A DNA stretch of 64,000 bases from JAKEFM01 sp035695825. Lineage in GTDB: Bacteria; Planctomycetota; UBA1135; JAKEFM01. Where the stretch lies: assembly GCA_035695825.1 (NCBI GenBank), contig DASRRH010000009.1:124001-188000 (forward strand), in the 5' to 3' direction. Both the position numbers and the translations under genes were made by a program. The notes under the pieces were generated by a model that searched no databases, was not told the origin of the DNA, and saw only the letters and a program-made list of their open reading frames with translations. This document shows, in pieces, positions 16,278 to 25,074 of this stretch. The number at the start of each line of letters is the position of its first letter. Position 1 is the stretch's first letter.

Positions 16278-17165
16278 TCACCCCGAGGCCTCGCGGGAGA
16301 TCCTCCGCAGGCGCGCCGGGAGCGGGCGGTCCGCGACGATCGCCGCGACGACGATCAGCGCCCCGCCCGCCCACTCGAGCGTCGAGGGCGCGCGGGACCG
16401 GACGAGCCAGGCGAAGTAGACGGCGAAGACCGGCTCGAGGGCGAAGAGGAACGCGGCGCGGTTCGCGGTGGTCGAGCGCTGGCCGTAGACCTGCCCCCAG
16501 AGCGTCACCGCGGTGGCGAGGAGGCCGAGGTAGAGGAGGAGCGCCACGTTCCCCCCGGTCACCGGCGGGAGGGGCTTCCCCTCGACCAGGCCCGAGGCGA
16601 GGGAGAGCAAGGCCGTCGTCACCAATTCGACTCCGGTGAGCGGAAGAACGGGCGAGTCCCGGAGGAACTCCCCGAGAACGAGGATCTGGACGGCGAAGAC
16701 GACGGCGCATCCGACGGTCAAGAGGTCCCCATCCCTGACCCCCTCCTCGAGCGGCACGCCGAAGAGGCAGGAGATCCCCCCGATTCCGAACGCCATCGCG
16801 GCGAGGGTTCCCGCCACCGGCTCGCGCCGGAGGAACGACCAGCCGAGGATCGGGACGAGGATCGTCGAGAGCGCGGTGAAGAAGGCCGAGCGCGCCTCGC
16901 TCGTGCGCCCGAGGCCGAGGGTCTGGAGGGAGAAGCCGAGGTAGATCAGGACCCCGAGGAACGCGCCGCGCCCGAGCGTCTTCCGGTCGAGCGCGCCGGG
17001 CCGAAGGAGCGCGGGGAGGAAGGCGAGCGCCGCGAGACCGAAGCGGACCGCCATCAGGCCGAAGGGAGGCCACGCGGTAAGGGCCTCTTTCACCGCGACG
17101 AAGGTCGTCCCCCAGACCGCCGTCGTGAGGAGGAGGACCCCCTCGGCGCGCCGCCTCGGGCTCAC
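16278..17165 (-). CDS. EamA/DMT-family transporter
   Basis: A 295-residue membrane protein with ten hydrophobic segments arranged as two EamA repeats. It opens with VLLLTTAVWGTTFVAVKEAL, typical of drug/metabolite transporters (RhaT/YdcZ relatives), and repeat 2 has the usual FALEPVFAVYFAWL. The GTG at 17165 overlaps the upstream FabZ-like stop (GTGA), so the two are translationally coupled. Such exporters move amino acids, nucleotides or drugs; the substrate is not predictable. Confidence 0.85.
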   Translation of the reverse strand: MSPRRRAEGVLLLTTAVWGTTFVAVKEALTAWPPFGLMAVRFGLAALAFLPALLRPGALDRKTLGRGAFLGVLIYLGFSLQTLGLGRTSEARSAFFTALSTILVPILGWSFLRREPVAGTLAAMAFGIGGISCLFGVPLEEGVRDGDLLTVGCAVVFAVQILVLGEFLRDSPVLPLTGVELVTTALLSLASGLVEGKPLPPVTGGNVALLLYLGLLATAVTLWGQVYGQRSTTANRAAFLFALEPVFAVYFAWLVRSRAPSTLEWAGGALIVVAAIVADRPLPARLRRISREASG

Positions 17166-17641
17166 ACGACGGTTCCGAGGATCTTCCCCTCGAACACGCG
17201 CTCCCCTCCGACGAAGGCCTGCGCGTCCCAGCGGGCGACCCGCGGCCTCATCTGGAGCAGGAGGGTCGCGACGAGGAGCCGGCAGGGGGGCGCGACGACG
17301 CCGCGGAAGCGCACGTCGTCGACGCCGCCGAACCCGTAGAAGCCCCCCTTCGGGGCGTTCGTCCGGAGGTTCCAGAAGAAGGTGCAGAGCTGCGCGGCCG
17401 CCTCGATCATCAGGACGCCGGGGAAGACCGGCCGGCCGGGGACATGGCCCCGTGCCCAGAAGCCCTCCTCCCGGACCTCGTAGAACCCCACGCACAGGTC
17501 GTCCCCCTCGGCGTAGTAGACGACCCCCGACAGCAGCTCGAACTCGAAGCGCTGGGGGTTCACCTCCCGGATCCGCTCGGGGCCAAAGAGGACCGGCGCG
17601 TCGGCGAAGCGGGCGGGGTCGATGAGGAGGGGCGAGGGCAC
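17162..17641 (-). CDS. FabZ-like hot-dog dehydratase
   Basis: A 159-residue single hot-dog-fold protein. The active-site block GHVPGRPVFPGVLMIEAAAQ holds the FabZ catalytic His (H66) and Glu (E80) 14 residues apart, as in 3-hydroxyacyl-ACP dehydratase. The segment after the active site (GFYGFGGVDDVRFRGVVAPP) fits the family. I start it at the GTG at 17641, giving MPSPLLIDPARF, but no strong ribosome-binding site supports this. It could serve fatty-acid synthesis or a dedicated lipid or polyketide product. It is followed, with overlap, by an EamA transporter. Confidence 0.8.
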   Translation of the reverse strand: MPSPLLIDPARFADAPVLFGPERIREVNPQRFEFELLSGVVYYAEGDDLCVGFYEVREEGFWARGHVPGRPVFPGVLMIEAAAQLCTFFWNLRTNAPKGGFYGFGGVDDVRFRGVVAPPCRLLVATLLLQMRPRVARWDAQAFVGGERVFEGKILGTVV

Positions 17642-18174
17642 CGGGGGGGGGAGGAGGAGTGCTCCTACCCGGGCGCGCCCGGCGACGCCACTGCGGGGCG
17701 CTCGCGTCGTCTCAATCCACGCCGAAAAGCGAGTCCCGTCGTCAGGGGGCACCGGCACTCCCCGGAGCGAGCCGAGCCGCGTCCTCATCTCCGAAACCAT
17801 CCCCGGAGGAGCGGTCCGGCGGTGCAGGATCCGGGGCCGTCCTCGGGCTGGAGCCCCGACCGGGCGACGTCCCTCCGTTCCCGATCCCCTGGCGAGCTGC
17901 AAACGGGCGCGCCGGGCGCTCCGTCCGCCCGAAAGGTGTCCGCCCAGCGGACGGCCCGGCATTCATACGCATGTGGCGAGGGACCCCTGGTCCCGCCGCT
18001 TCGGGTGGTTTGGGAAGCCGTCGAGCACCGCGAGCCCGCCGTCTGCCCACCGGGCGAGGGGTTGCGGAGGCTCTCCGGCCCGACACGACGGCGACCAGGG
18101 CTTGGGCGAATCCCCTTCGCCGGGTCGGACCTCGCGGTCCCCCCTTCCAGGCACCTGTCCCGAGGGCTGAATCG
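17642..18174. other. 533-bp intergenic region between divergent genes
   Basis: I see no convincing gene here. It separates the FabZ-like gene (minus) from the phytase gene (plus), so it should hold both promoters, but no clear -35/-10 pair stands out. Just upstream of the FabZ-like start are two short palindromes: AGGAG-TG-CTCCT around 17656-17667 and the 14-bp CCGGGCGCGCCCGG at 17669-17682. Either could be an operator or chance in GC-rich DNA. Confidence 0.4.
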
Positions 18175-19662
18175 ATGAATCGCACCTTCGACCTCCGGGG
18201 ACCTGCCGTCGCGGCATCGTTCCTCGTCTCCTCGTTCCTCGCCGTCGCGCCGTCCGGGCGCGCCCAGACCGCCACCGTGCCCGCGGCCGATGAGACGGTC
18301 CCGGTCCCCTCGAGCGGGGACGCCGCGGACGACGCGGCGATCTGGATCCACCCCACCGTTCCCGGCCTGAGCCTGGTGATCGGCACGGACAAGGACTCCG
18401 GGCTCGCCGTCTACGACCTTTCCGGGAACCAGCTCCAGTTCCTCGCGGACGGGGAGCTCAACAACGTCGACCTCCGCTACGGCTTCCCCCTGGGGCTTGT
18501 CGACGTGGCGCTCGTCACCTCCGGAAACCGCGCGAACAACGAGCTCGCGGTCTACGCGGTCGATCCGAACACCCGGACGCTCTACGACGTCGCCGCGGGC
18601 TCGATCCCGCTCGGATTCGACGTCTACGGGTGCTGCATGTACAAGAGCCCCACGACGGGCGACTTCTTCTTCATCGGCACCTCCGACGCCGGCGTCGTCA
18701 AGCAGTTCAAGCTCCTCCTGGCCGCCGGGGGAGGGGTCACCGCGCAGCTCGTCCGCACCTTCGACGCCGGAGGCGTGACCGAGGGGTGCGTGGCCGACGA
18801 CGAGAACGGCTACCTCTTCGTCGCCGAGGAGAACGTCGGCATCTGGCGCTACGGCGCCGAGCCGAACGCCGGGAATGCCCACACCCTCGTCGACTCGACC
18901 GGCTCGAGCGGCAACCTCACCGCGGACGTGGAAGGGCTCACGATCTACTACGCCGCCGGGGGAGGGGGCTACCTCCTCGCCTCCAGCCAGGGGAGCAGCA
19001 CCTTCTGCGTCTACCAGCGCAACGCGCCGAACGCCTACCTGCTCACCTTCCAGGTCGGCGCGAACTCCTCCCTCGGCATCGACGCGGTGAGCGGCACGGA
19101 CGGCATCGACGTGACGAACCGGGGGCTCGGGAGCGCGTTCCCGAGCGGCCTCTTCGTCGTCCAGGACGATTCCAATTCGGGCGGCAACCAGAACTTCAAG
19201 TTCGTGGACTGGGCGGACATCGCCGCCGCCGCGAATCCGCCGCTCGCGGTGGATCCCCTCTACGATGCCAGCGACACGTCCTGCGGGACGGCCGGCTGGA
19301 CCTCCCGCAACGGCTCCGGCGTGAACCCCTCGATCCTCGCCAGCCTGTCGAACCCCGTCCTCGGATCGACGTGGCAGGCGAGCCTCAACTGCGCGGGGCA
19401 CGCCGCCGGGGCGGCCCTCCTCTTCTGCTACAGCGCCCCCTCGAGCGGGCTCCTCCTCTCGCCGGGCGAGGTGCTCGTCGACCTCTCGAGCGTGCGCTTC
19501 TTCACCCTCTCCGCCCCTCACTCGGGGAACACGGTCCCCTTCAACGTGCCCGTCCCGCAGGATCTCCGCCTCTGCGGCGTCCAGGTCTCCCTCCAGGGCG
19601 TCGTCCTCGGTTCGCCCGGGCCGTCGCTGTCGAACGCGATCGATCTCGTGCTCGGCTCGTAG
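18175..19662 (+). CDS. Secreted beta-propeller phytase (3-phytase-like)
   Basis: A 495-residue exported protein. A signal peptide of about 30 residues ends GRAQ. Residues 35-360 match the beta-propeller (Bacillus-type) phytase family: DDAAIWIHPTVPGLSLVIGT near the start, then NNVDLRYGF, VALVTSGNR and AVDPNTRTL, and later VEGLTIYY. These six-bladed, calcium-dependent enzymes release phosphate from phytate. The last 120 residues are a separate beta domain (ending NAIDLVLGS) resembling the tails of other secreted proteins here. The ATG at 18175 has only a weak GAGGG site. It is a single gene. Confidence 0.85.
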   Translation: MNRTFDLRGPAVAASFLVSSFLAVAPSGRAQTATVPAADETVPVPSSGDAADDAAIWIHPTVPGLSLVIGTDKDSGLAVYDLSGNQLQFLADGELNNVDLRYGFPLGLVDVALVTSGNRANNELAVYAVDPNTRTLYDVAAGSIPLGFDVYGCCMYKSPTTGDFFFIGTSDAGVVKQFKLLLAAGGGVTAQLVRTFDAGGVTEGCVADDENGYLFVAEENVGIWRYGAEPNAGNAHTLVDSTGSSGNLTADVEGLTIYYAAGGGGYLLASSQGSSTFCVYQRNAPNAYLLTFQVGANSSLGIDAVSGTDGIDVTNRGLGSAFPSGLFVVQDDSNSGGNQNFKFVDWADIAAAANPPLAVDPLYDASDTSCGTAGWTSRNGSGVNPSILASLSNPVLGSTWQASLNCAGHAAGAALLFCYSAPSSGLLLSPGEVLVDLSSVRFFTLSAPHSGNTVPFNVPVPQDLRLCGVQVSLQGVVLGSPGPSLSNAIDLVLGS

Positions 19663-19783
19663 CCGAGGAAGCCCGCGCCCGAGCCTTCGACTTCGTGTTG
19701 ACGCACGTGGGATTCCAGATCCCGTAGGGGAGCGACGGGGGGTTCGAGAGGTCGTCGCACGCCGGCGTCCCAGGCGGACGCGT

Positions 19784-20662
19784 CTACCACTCGTTCGGGA
19801 CCGCGCCCCCCTCCATCTCGCGGACGAGCTCGGCGAGCTGCCGGCGCCACTCCTCGGGAGAACCCTTCGCGCGATTGCCGTGGCCGGGGAGCACCCACTC
19901 GAAGCCGTGCGCGGAGAGGCGCGCGAGGGAACGCGCCTGTCCTTCCCACGAGTGCCAGGTGGCGTCCCGGAACGCCGAGAGCCGCTTCCGGGTCCGGCTC
20001 CAGTAGAGGGAGTCGCCGGTGAAGAGGAACCGGCCGTCGAGAAGGTAGGCGACGCTCCCTCGCGTGTGTCCGGGAACCGGGATGGCGGCGAGCGAGGGGG
20101 CGATCGCGAAGGGGTCGAGGCCGCGGAGGATGTCCGTCGCGAAGGGCGCCGCGTTCCCGTCCCATTCGTGGATCCAGACCCGCGAGCCGAAGCGCTTCGC
20201 GTAACGCTCGGCGTCCGCGACGTCGTCGCGGTGGGTGAGGAGGACCTGGGCGAGACCTCCCCCCTCCTCGAAGGCCCGGACGAGCGGCGGCACGAAACGG
20301 GGCGAGTCGACGAGCAGGTTGCCTTCGGGCCGCTGCGCGAAGTAGGCGTTCGCGCCGAAGGAGTCCCGCGACGTGAAGCCGCAGTAGAAGACGCCCTCCT
20401 CGAGATGCTCGGGGAAGAGGCCCTCGGTCGGGGGCTTCTCCCCCTCAACGCCGATCGAGCCGGTCGGGCAGGCGAGCATCGCCCGTGCAGCGTCTCGGGC
20501 CTCCTCGGCCGACGCGGGCTGGCGGACGACCACCGCCTGGTCCTCCACCTCCCCGAACATCCAGGGGGCGCACTGGCGGGAGACGTCGCAGTTGATGCAG
20601 GTGCGATCGACGAACCAGGAGCCGGGGACGTTGGCCGGGTGCCGGCGCGCGGGGCTTGCCAT
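19784..20662 (-). CDS. Ferredoxin-like domain fused to metallo-beta-lactamase hydrolase
   Basis: A 292-residue soluble fusion. Residues 15-75 form a small ferredoxin-like domain with C22-x2-C25-x5-C31 and a distant C65-P, able to hold a 3Fe-4S or 4Fe-4S cluster. Residues 90-280 form a metallo-beta-lactamase domain with H144-x-D146-D147 in THRDDVAD, H199 in PGHTRGS, D217 in TGDS and H261 in LPGHG. The first motif departs from HxHxDH. The pairing suggests a redox-linked hydrolase, perhaps a thioester or persulfide enzyme. It lies 7 bp downstream of the membrane protein gene on the same strand. Confidence 0.82.
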   Translation of the reverse strand: MASPARRHPANVPGSWFVDRTCINCDVSRQCAPWMFGEVEDQAVVVRQPASAEEARDAARAMLACPTGSIGVEGEKPPTEGLFPEHLEEGVFYCGFTSRDSFGANAYFAQRPEGNLLVDSPRFVPPLVRAFEEGGGLAQVLLTHRDDVADAERYAKRFGSRVWIHEWDGNAAPFATDILRGLDPFAIAPSLAAIPVPGHTRGSVAYLLDGRFLFTGDSLYWSRTRKRLSAFRDATWHSWEGQARSLARLSAHGFEWVLPGHGNRAKGSPEEWRRQLAELVREMEGGAVPNEW

Positions 20663-20669
20663 GGGAACG

Positions 20670-21761
20670 CTACCTCGCGGGGCGGAGGACGACGCGGAGC
20701 GCCGCCTTCTCCCGCGCGACGACCTTGGCCTCCGCGTAGCGCTGCTCGCTTCCCCTCGCGCGGGCGGAGACGCGGTAGTCGCCGGCCGGGAGGTTACGGG
20801 CGAGGAAGGTCCCCTCGGGAGAGACCTCGCCGTGGAAGGTCCCGCCCGGCGGCCCGAACCCGTCGAGTCGGGCCGGGAGGGGGAGCCCCGCCTCGTCGAC
20901 GACGGTCACCTCCAGGGAACCGAAGACGGGGAGCCGGACGTCGTGGCGGAGCGGCGCGTTCTCGAGGGCGACACGCACCGGCTCGAGGAGAGGGGACTCC
21001 CTCGGCCCGACGAACAGGCGGTAGAGGCCCGAGGAGACGCCGTCGATCCGGTAGCGGCCGGAGGGGTCGCTCGCCGCCTCGAGGCGGGCCCCGCCGGGCC
21101 TCTCCTCCTCGAGGCGCACGAGCACCCCCTCGAGCGGGGTCGCCTCCTCGTCGAGGACGGCGCCATCGACGAAGACCGTCCGGCGCAGAGCGAGGTTGAT
21201 CGTGACGACGCGGCAGGCGGGACCGACCTCGACCGGGGCCGAGACGGCGCTCAACCCCTCGCCCGACGCGCGGACGAGGTAGCCCGCGTCGGGGAGGTCC
21301 TCGAAGGCGCAACGGTCGCTTCCGAGGGGGACGATCGCGGTTTTCTCGACGGCCTTGCCGGGGGCGAGAAGGAGCGCCGTCGGGCCGATCGCGACGAGGC
21401 AGTCCCCCTTCCTCGGGCCCTCCGGCGGGTCGACGAGGAAGACGCGCAGTCGCCCCTTCCCGGGCGGGGGGAGGGCCGGCTCCCCGTCCGGCCCCTCCGC
21501 CTCGAGGCGCTGGGCCGGGACCGGTGCGGGGGCCGCACTTGCCCCGGGAGGGGGGGACTCGCTCCTTTCGGCCGGGGCGGGACGGAACGCGGGCGCCCGC
21601 GCCACGGGGGGCGCGAGGAGGAGGACGGTCGCGAGGAGGAGGATCGCCCCCGCGACGGGGAGGAGGATCCCGAGCCGGGCGGCCGCTCCGAGGTTTGACT
21701 CCCTTTCCCGCGGGGGGATAGTTTCTCGCCCTCCGGGCGGCTTCGCGTCGGTCGGATGCAT
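20670..21761 (-). CDS. Membrane-anchored carboxypeptidase-regulatory-like (Ig-like) protein
   Basis: A 363-residue protein. One transmembrane segment at about 30-53 (LGILLPVAGAILLLATVLLL) is followed by a Pro/Ala-rich linker and then an extracytoplasmic part of several beta-sandwich repeats. Each repeat has the carboxypeptidase-regulatory pattern, such as AVLDEEATPLEGVLVRL...GRYRIDGVSSGLYRL and GTFLARNLPAGDYRV. Such domains usually bind carbohydrate or protein partners outside the membrane. The ATG at 21761 has no ribosome-binding site, but a TAGATT hexamer ends 7 nt upstream. The divergent phosphodiesterase gene starts 60 bp away. Confidence 0.75.
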   Translation of the reverse strand: MHPTDAKPPGGRETIPPRERESNLGAAARLGILLPVAGAILLLATVLLLAPPVARAPAFRPAPAERSESPPPGASAAPAPVPAQRLEAEGPDGEPALPPPGKGRLRVFLVDPPEGPRKGDCLVAIGPTALLLAPGKAVEKTAIVPLGSDRCAFEDLPDAGYLVRASGEGLSAVSAPVEVGPACRVVTINLALRRTVFVDGAVLDEEATPLEGVLVRLEEERPGGARLEAASDPSGRYRIDGVSSGLYRLFVGPRESPLLEPVRVALENAPLRHDVRLPVFGSLEVTVVDEAGLPLPARLDGFGPPGGTFHGEVSPEGTFLARNLPAGDYRVSARARGSEQRYAEAKVVAREKAALRVVLRPAR

Positions 21762-21768
21762 CGAACTT

Positions 21769-21774
21769 AATCTA
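21769..21774 (-). promoter_or_regulatory. Possible -10 element for leaderless transcript
   Basis: TAGATT on the minus strand, in a small AT-rich island, ends 7 nt before the ATG at 21761. At normal spacing transcription would begin at the start codon itself. Confidence 0.35.
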
Positions 21775-21821
21775 GCAACCGGGGTCGCCGGGCGTTTCCT
21801 CCGACGCGTCGACCTCTCCCC

Positions 21822-24179
21822 ATGCTCTTCCCCCTCCTCCTCGCCCTCGCCGGCGGGCCCGCGCCCGCGCAGCGCGTGATCGTGCTCGGGTTCGACGGCG
21901 CGGACGCGAAGCTGGTCGAGAAGTACATGGACGAGGGGGCGCTCCCGAACCTTTCGCGCCTCCGGGAGTCGGGCACGTACTCGCGGCTCGGGACGACGAA
22001 CCCCGCGCAGTCCCCGGTCTCGTGGGCCGCCCTCAACGCCGGGGCGAACCCGGGAAAGACGAGCCTCTACGACTTCGTCAAGCGCCTGAACCGCACCGCC
22101 TCGGGGAAGCCCCTCCCGAAGCCGACCCCCGCCCTCGCGCTCGCCGAGCCGATCATGGTCCGCGCGGCCGCCGTCCTGCCGATCGACCCGGCGAAGCCCG
22201 GGCGCTATGCGGTCGGCGCCGGCGCGTTTCTCGCCGCGCTCGGCTTCGGGCTCGTCCGCCTCTTCCGGGGCCGCGCGCGCTCCGGCCTCGCCCTGGGCCT
22301 CCTCCTCGGCGCCGGGGGGGCGATGGCCACCTCCAAGGTCCTCGAGTGGATCCCCGAGGAGCTCCCGGCCGCCTCGAACCCTCAGAAGGCGGCACCTTTC
22401 TGGGCCGCCGCGGCGGCGGGGGGGATCCCCTTTGCCGGCCTCCAGGTCCCGATGGCCTTTCCCCCGGATCCGTTCCCCGGGGTGAGGCTCCTCTGCGGCC
22501 TCGGCGTCCCGGACGTCCACGGGACGGTGGGGGACTGGTGCATCTACACGAACGACGAGCTCGAGTCCCTCGAGCCCGCCCCCGTCGGAATCTCGACGGA
22601 AACGGCGGGGTCGCTCTACAAGGTGGCCCTGCGGGGGGGTCGGGTCGATTCCCTGCTCCCGGGACCGAACAACTTCTGGCTCGTGCAGCGGCTCGACCGG
22701 GAAATCGCGCGCCTCAAGGCGCGCGCCGCCGCGACGAAGGACCCCGAGGGGCGCTTCGAGATCGAGGACGAGATCGGGCGGCTCGAGCAGGCGGCCAAGC
22801 GCGCGGCGGAGGACCGGGTGACGATCCCCGTCGCGATCGTGCCCGATCCCGCCTCGGGCGCGGTCGACCTCTTCTTCGACGGAAAGAGCCAGCGCCTGCG
22901 CCCGGGGGAGTGGAGCGACTTCTACCGGGTGAAGTTCCCGCTGAACTTCCTGCTCCGGCTCTCCACCCTCGTCCGCGCGAAGGTCCTCGAGTGGGGGAAG
23001 GAGCGGGGGCGGATCTACGTCGAGCCGATCAATTTCGACCCGCGCGACCTCCCCCCCCAGATCTCGATCTCCTCGCCCCGCTCCTACGCGAAGGAGCTCG
23101 CCGCCTCGATCGGGGACTACGAGACGCTCGGCTGGGCCTGCGCGACGAGCCCGGTCAAGGACTCGAGGATCGACGACCAGACCTTCCTCGAGGACGTCGA
23201 GTTCATCCTGCGCGCGAGGGAGCGGATGCTCGACCACGAGCTCGCCCGCCGCGACTGGCGCTGCCTCTACGTCGTCTTCTCCGAGCCCGACCGCGTGCAG
23301 CACATGCTCTTCCGCCACGTCGACCCGGCGAACCCGCTGCACGACCCGGCGAAGGCCTCCGCGAAGCTGCGGGCTTTCGGCCGGGAATTCCGGGCCGACG
23401 AGGCGATCCGGGAGACCTGCCGCGAGATGGACCGTCTCGTCGGGAAGGCCCTCGCGGCGTGCGACGAGGGGACCGTCCTCCTCGTCGCCTCGGACCACGG
23501 CTTCTCCTCCTTTCGCAAGGGGGTGAACCTGAACAACTGGCTCCACGAGAACGGCTACCTCGCGATCCAGCAGGGGGGCGGCTCGGGGACGGTCGTCCAG
23601 GTCCAGAACCTCTTCAATCCCTCGCAGATCTTCGGCTACGTCGACTGGAAGGGGACGAGGGCCTACTCCCTCGGGCTCGGCAAGATCTACCTGAACGTGA
23701 AGGGGAGGGAGACGAACGGCGTCGTCGAGCCGCAGGACGCGGCGAAGGTCGCCGAGGAGATCGCGCGCAGGCTCGAGGCCTACCGCGACCCGGAGACGGG
23801 GGCCCGGGTGGTCCGTCGCTGCTACGCGAAGGAGGAGATCTACAAGGGTCCGCACGTCGAGGGCTCCGCCGACCTGATCCTCGGCTTCGAGGAGGGGTAC
23901 CGGGTCTCCTGGCAGAGCACGCTCGGGGGGATCGATCCTCCGAAGTCGATCGACGGCAAGGTCGCCTTCGGCCGCGTGGTCCTTCCGAACGACCAGCCCT
24001 GGAGCGGCGACCACTGCTCCCTCGATCCCTCCGTCGTGCCGGGGGTTCTCTTCTCGAACCGCCGCTTCGCCCTCCCCGAGGGAGGGCCCGACGTGCTCCA
24101 TGTCGCTCCCACAGCGCTCGCGCTCCTCGGCGTCCCCGTGCCGGCGGAGATGGATCGGGCCCCGCTCGCGCTCCGCTGA
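21822..24179 (+). CDS. Membrane type I phosphodiesterase/alkaline phosphatase family protein
   Basis: A 785-residue protein of the nucleotide pyrophosphatase/phosphodiesterase branch of the alkaline phosphatase superfamily. A signal peptide (MLFPLLLALAGGPAPAQ) precedes VIVLGFDGAD, whose D25 binds metal. PAQSPVSW supplies the likely nucleophile S67. Later come LVASDHGFSS and SGDHCSLD, the second metal-site motifs, so the site appears complete. Two hydrophobic helices (about residues 128-168) interrupt the catalytic domain, an unusual insertion that would place it against the membrane. The substrate is probably a phosphodiester or phospholipid head group. It is first in an operon with a prenyl synthase 4 bp downstream. 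Confidence 0.82.
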   Translation: MLFPLLLALAGGPAPAQRVIVLGFDGADAKLVEKYMDEGALPNLSRLRESGTYSRLGTTNPAQSPVSWAALNAGANPGKTSLYDFVKRLNRTASGKPLPKPTPALALAEPIMVRAAAVLPIDPAKPGRYAVGAGAFLAALGFGLVRLFRGRARSGLALGLLLGAGGAMATSKVLEWIPEELPAASNPQKAAPFWAAAAAGGIPFAGLQVPMAFPPDPFPGVRLLCGLGVPDVHGTVGDWCIYTNDELESLEPAPVGISTETAGSLYKVALRGGRVDSLLPGPNNFWLVQRLDREIARLKARAAATKDPEGRFEIEDEIGRLEQAAKRAAEDRVTIPVAIVPDPASGAVDLFFDGKSQRLRPGEWSDFYRVKFPLNFLLRLSTLVRAKVLEWGKERGRIYVEPINFDPRDLPPQISISSPRSYAKELAASIGDYETLGWACATSPVKDSRIDDQTFLEDVEFILRARERMLDHELARRDWRCLYVVFSEPDRVQHMLFRHVDPANPLHDPAKASAKLRAFGREFRADEAIRETCREMDRLVGKALAACDEGTVLLVASDHGFSSFRKGVNLNNWLHENGYLAIQQGGGSGTVVQVQNLFNPSQIFGYVDWKGTRAYSLGLGKIYLNVKGRETNGVVEPQDAAKVAEEIARRLEAYRDPETGARVVRRCYAKEEIYKGPHVEGSADLILGFEEGYRVSWQSTLGGIDPPKSIDGKVAFGRVVLPNDQPWSGDHCSLDPSVVPGVLFSNRRFALPEGGPDVLHVAPTALALLGVPVPAEMDRAPLALR

Positions 24180-24183
24180 CTCC

Positions 24184-25074
24184 TTGGACCTCGAGCGCTA
24201 CTTCGCGGAGCGTCGCGCCCGCGTCGAGGAGTCGCTCCGCGCGTCCCTCGAGGAGACCCCTCCGGCCCCTCTCGCGGAGCCGGTCGCGCGCGCGATGCGC
24301 TGGGCCCTCGACTCGGGGGGGAAGAGGCTGCGGCCGATCCTGGTCCTCGCCGTCGCCGACCTTCTCCGGAAGAAGGAAGCGAAGGTCGTCCGCCTCGCCG
24401 TGGGCGTCGAGCTCCTCCACGCCTCCTCCCTCGTCCTCGACGACCTCCCCGCGATGGACGACGGGCGGATGCGGCGCGGGCGGCCGACGCTCCATCTCGC
24501 TTTCGACGAGGGGACGGCGATCCTCGCGAGCGTCGCCCTCCTCGCGCTCGGCTTCCGCGCGATCGCGCGCGCGGCCGAGGAGGCGGGGCTGCCCGCGGCC
24601 GAGGCGCAGGAACTCGTCGCGGAGACCGCGGACACCGTCGGCCTCCCCGGGATGGCGGGGGGGCAGTACGCGGACCTGCACGCGATGAAGCCGGGGGCCG
24701 ACCTGCGGACGGTCGAGTTCGTCCACAGCCGCAAGACCGGCGCCCTCTTCGTCTTTTCCCTCCGCTCGGCCGCCCGCCTGCTCCGGGCGCGGGCGCTCGA
24801 GATCGCCTCCCTCGAGGGGTACGCCCGGAACCTCGGCCTCGCCTTCCAGGTCACGGACGACCTCCTCGACCGCGAGGGGGACGCGGCGACCCTCGGGAAG
24901 GACACGAGCCGCGACCGCGGGAAGACGACCTTCGTCGACCTCTGCGGGGTCGAGGAGGGGAAGCGCCTCGCCGCGGAGCTCCTCGAGGCGGCGCGCGGCG
25001 CGCTCGAGCCCTTCGGCGAACGCGCGGAGGCTCTGCGGGCCATCGCCGACTTCGTCGGGCGGCGCCGGTCGTGA
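24184..25074 (+). CDS. ispA: Short-chain polyprenyl (farnesyl-type) diphosphate synthase
   Basis: A 296-residue all-helical enzyme that condenses isopentenyl diphosphate with allylic diphosphates. The first Asp-rich motif is D86-D-L-P-A-M-D92 with the following RMRRGRPT; the second is D225-D-L-L-D229 in FQVTDDLLD. The DDxxxxD spacing and the length match bacterial farnesyl diphosphate synthase (IspA) more than long-chain synthases, though product length is not certain. The best start is the TTG at 24184, 4 bp after the upstream stop, giving MDLERYFAERR. The stop overlaps the next start (GTGA). Confidence 0.9.
   Translation: MDLERYFAERRARVEESLRASLEETPPAPLAEPVARAMRWALDSGGKRLRPILVLAVADLLRKKEAKVVRLAVGVELLHASSLVLDDLPAMDDGRMRRGRPTLHLAFDEGTAILASVALLALGFRAIARAAEEAGLPAAEAQELVAETADTVGLPGMAGGQYADLHAMKPGADLRTVEFVHSRKTGALFVFSLRSAARLLRARALEIASLEGYARNLGLAFQVTDDLLDREGDAATLGKDTSRDRGKTTFVDLCGVEEGKRLAAELLEAARGALEPFGERAEALRAIADFVGRRRS

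Noticed and set aside
19730..19770. GGTTCGA sequence resembling a tRNA T-loop
   Set aside because: The flanking bases do not pair into a T-arm and no acceptor or anticodon stem surrounds it.
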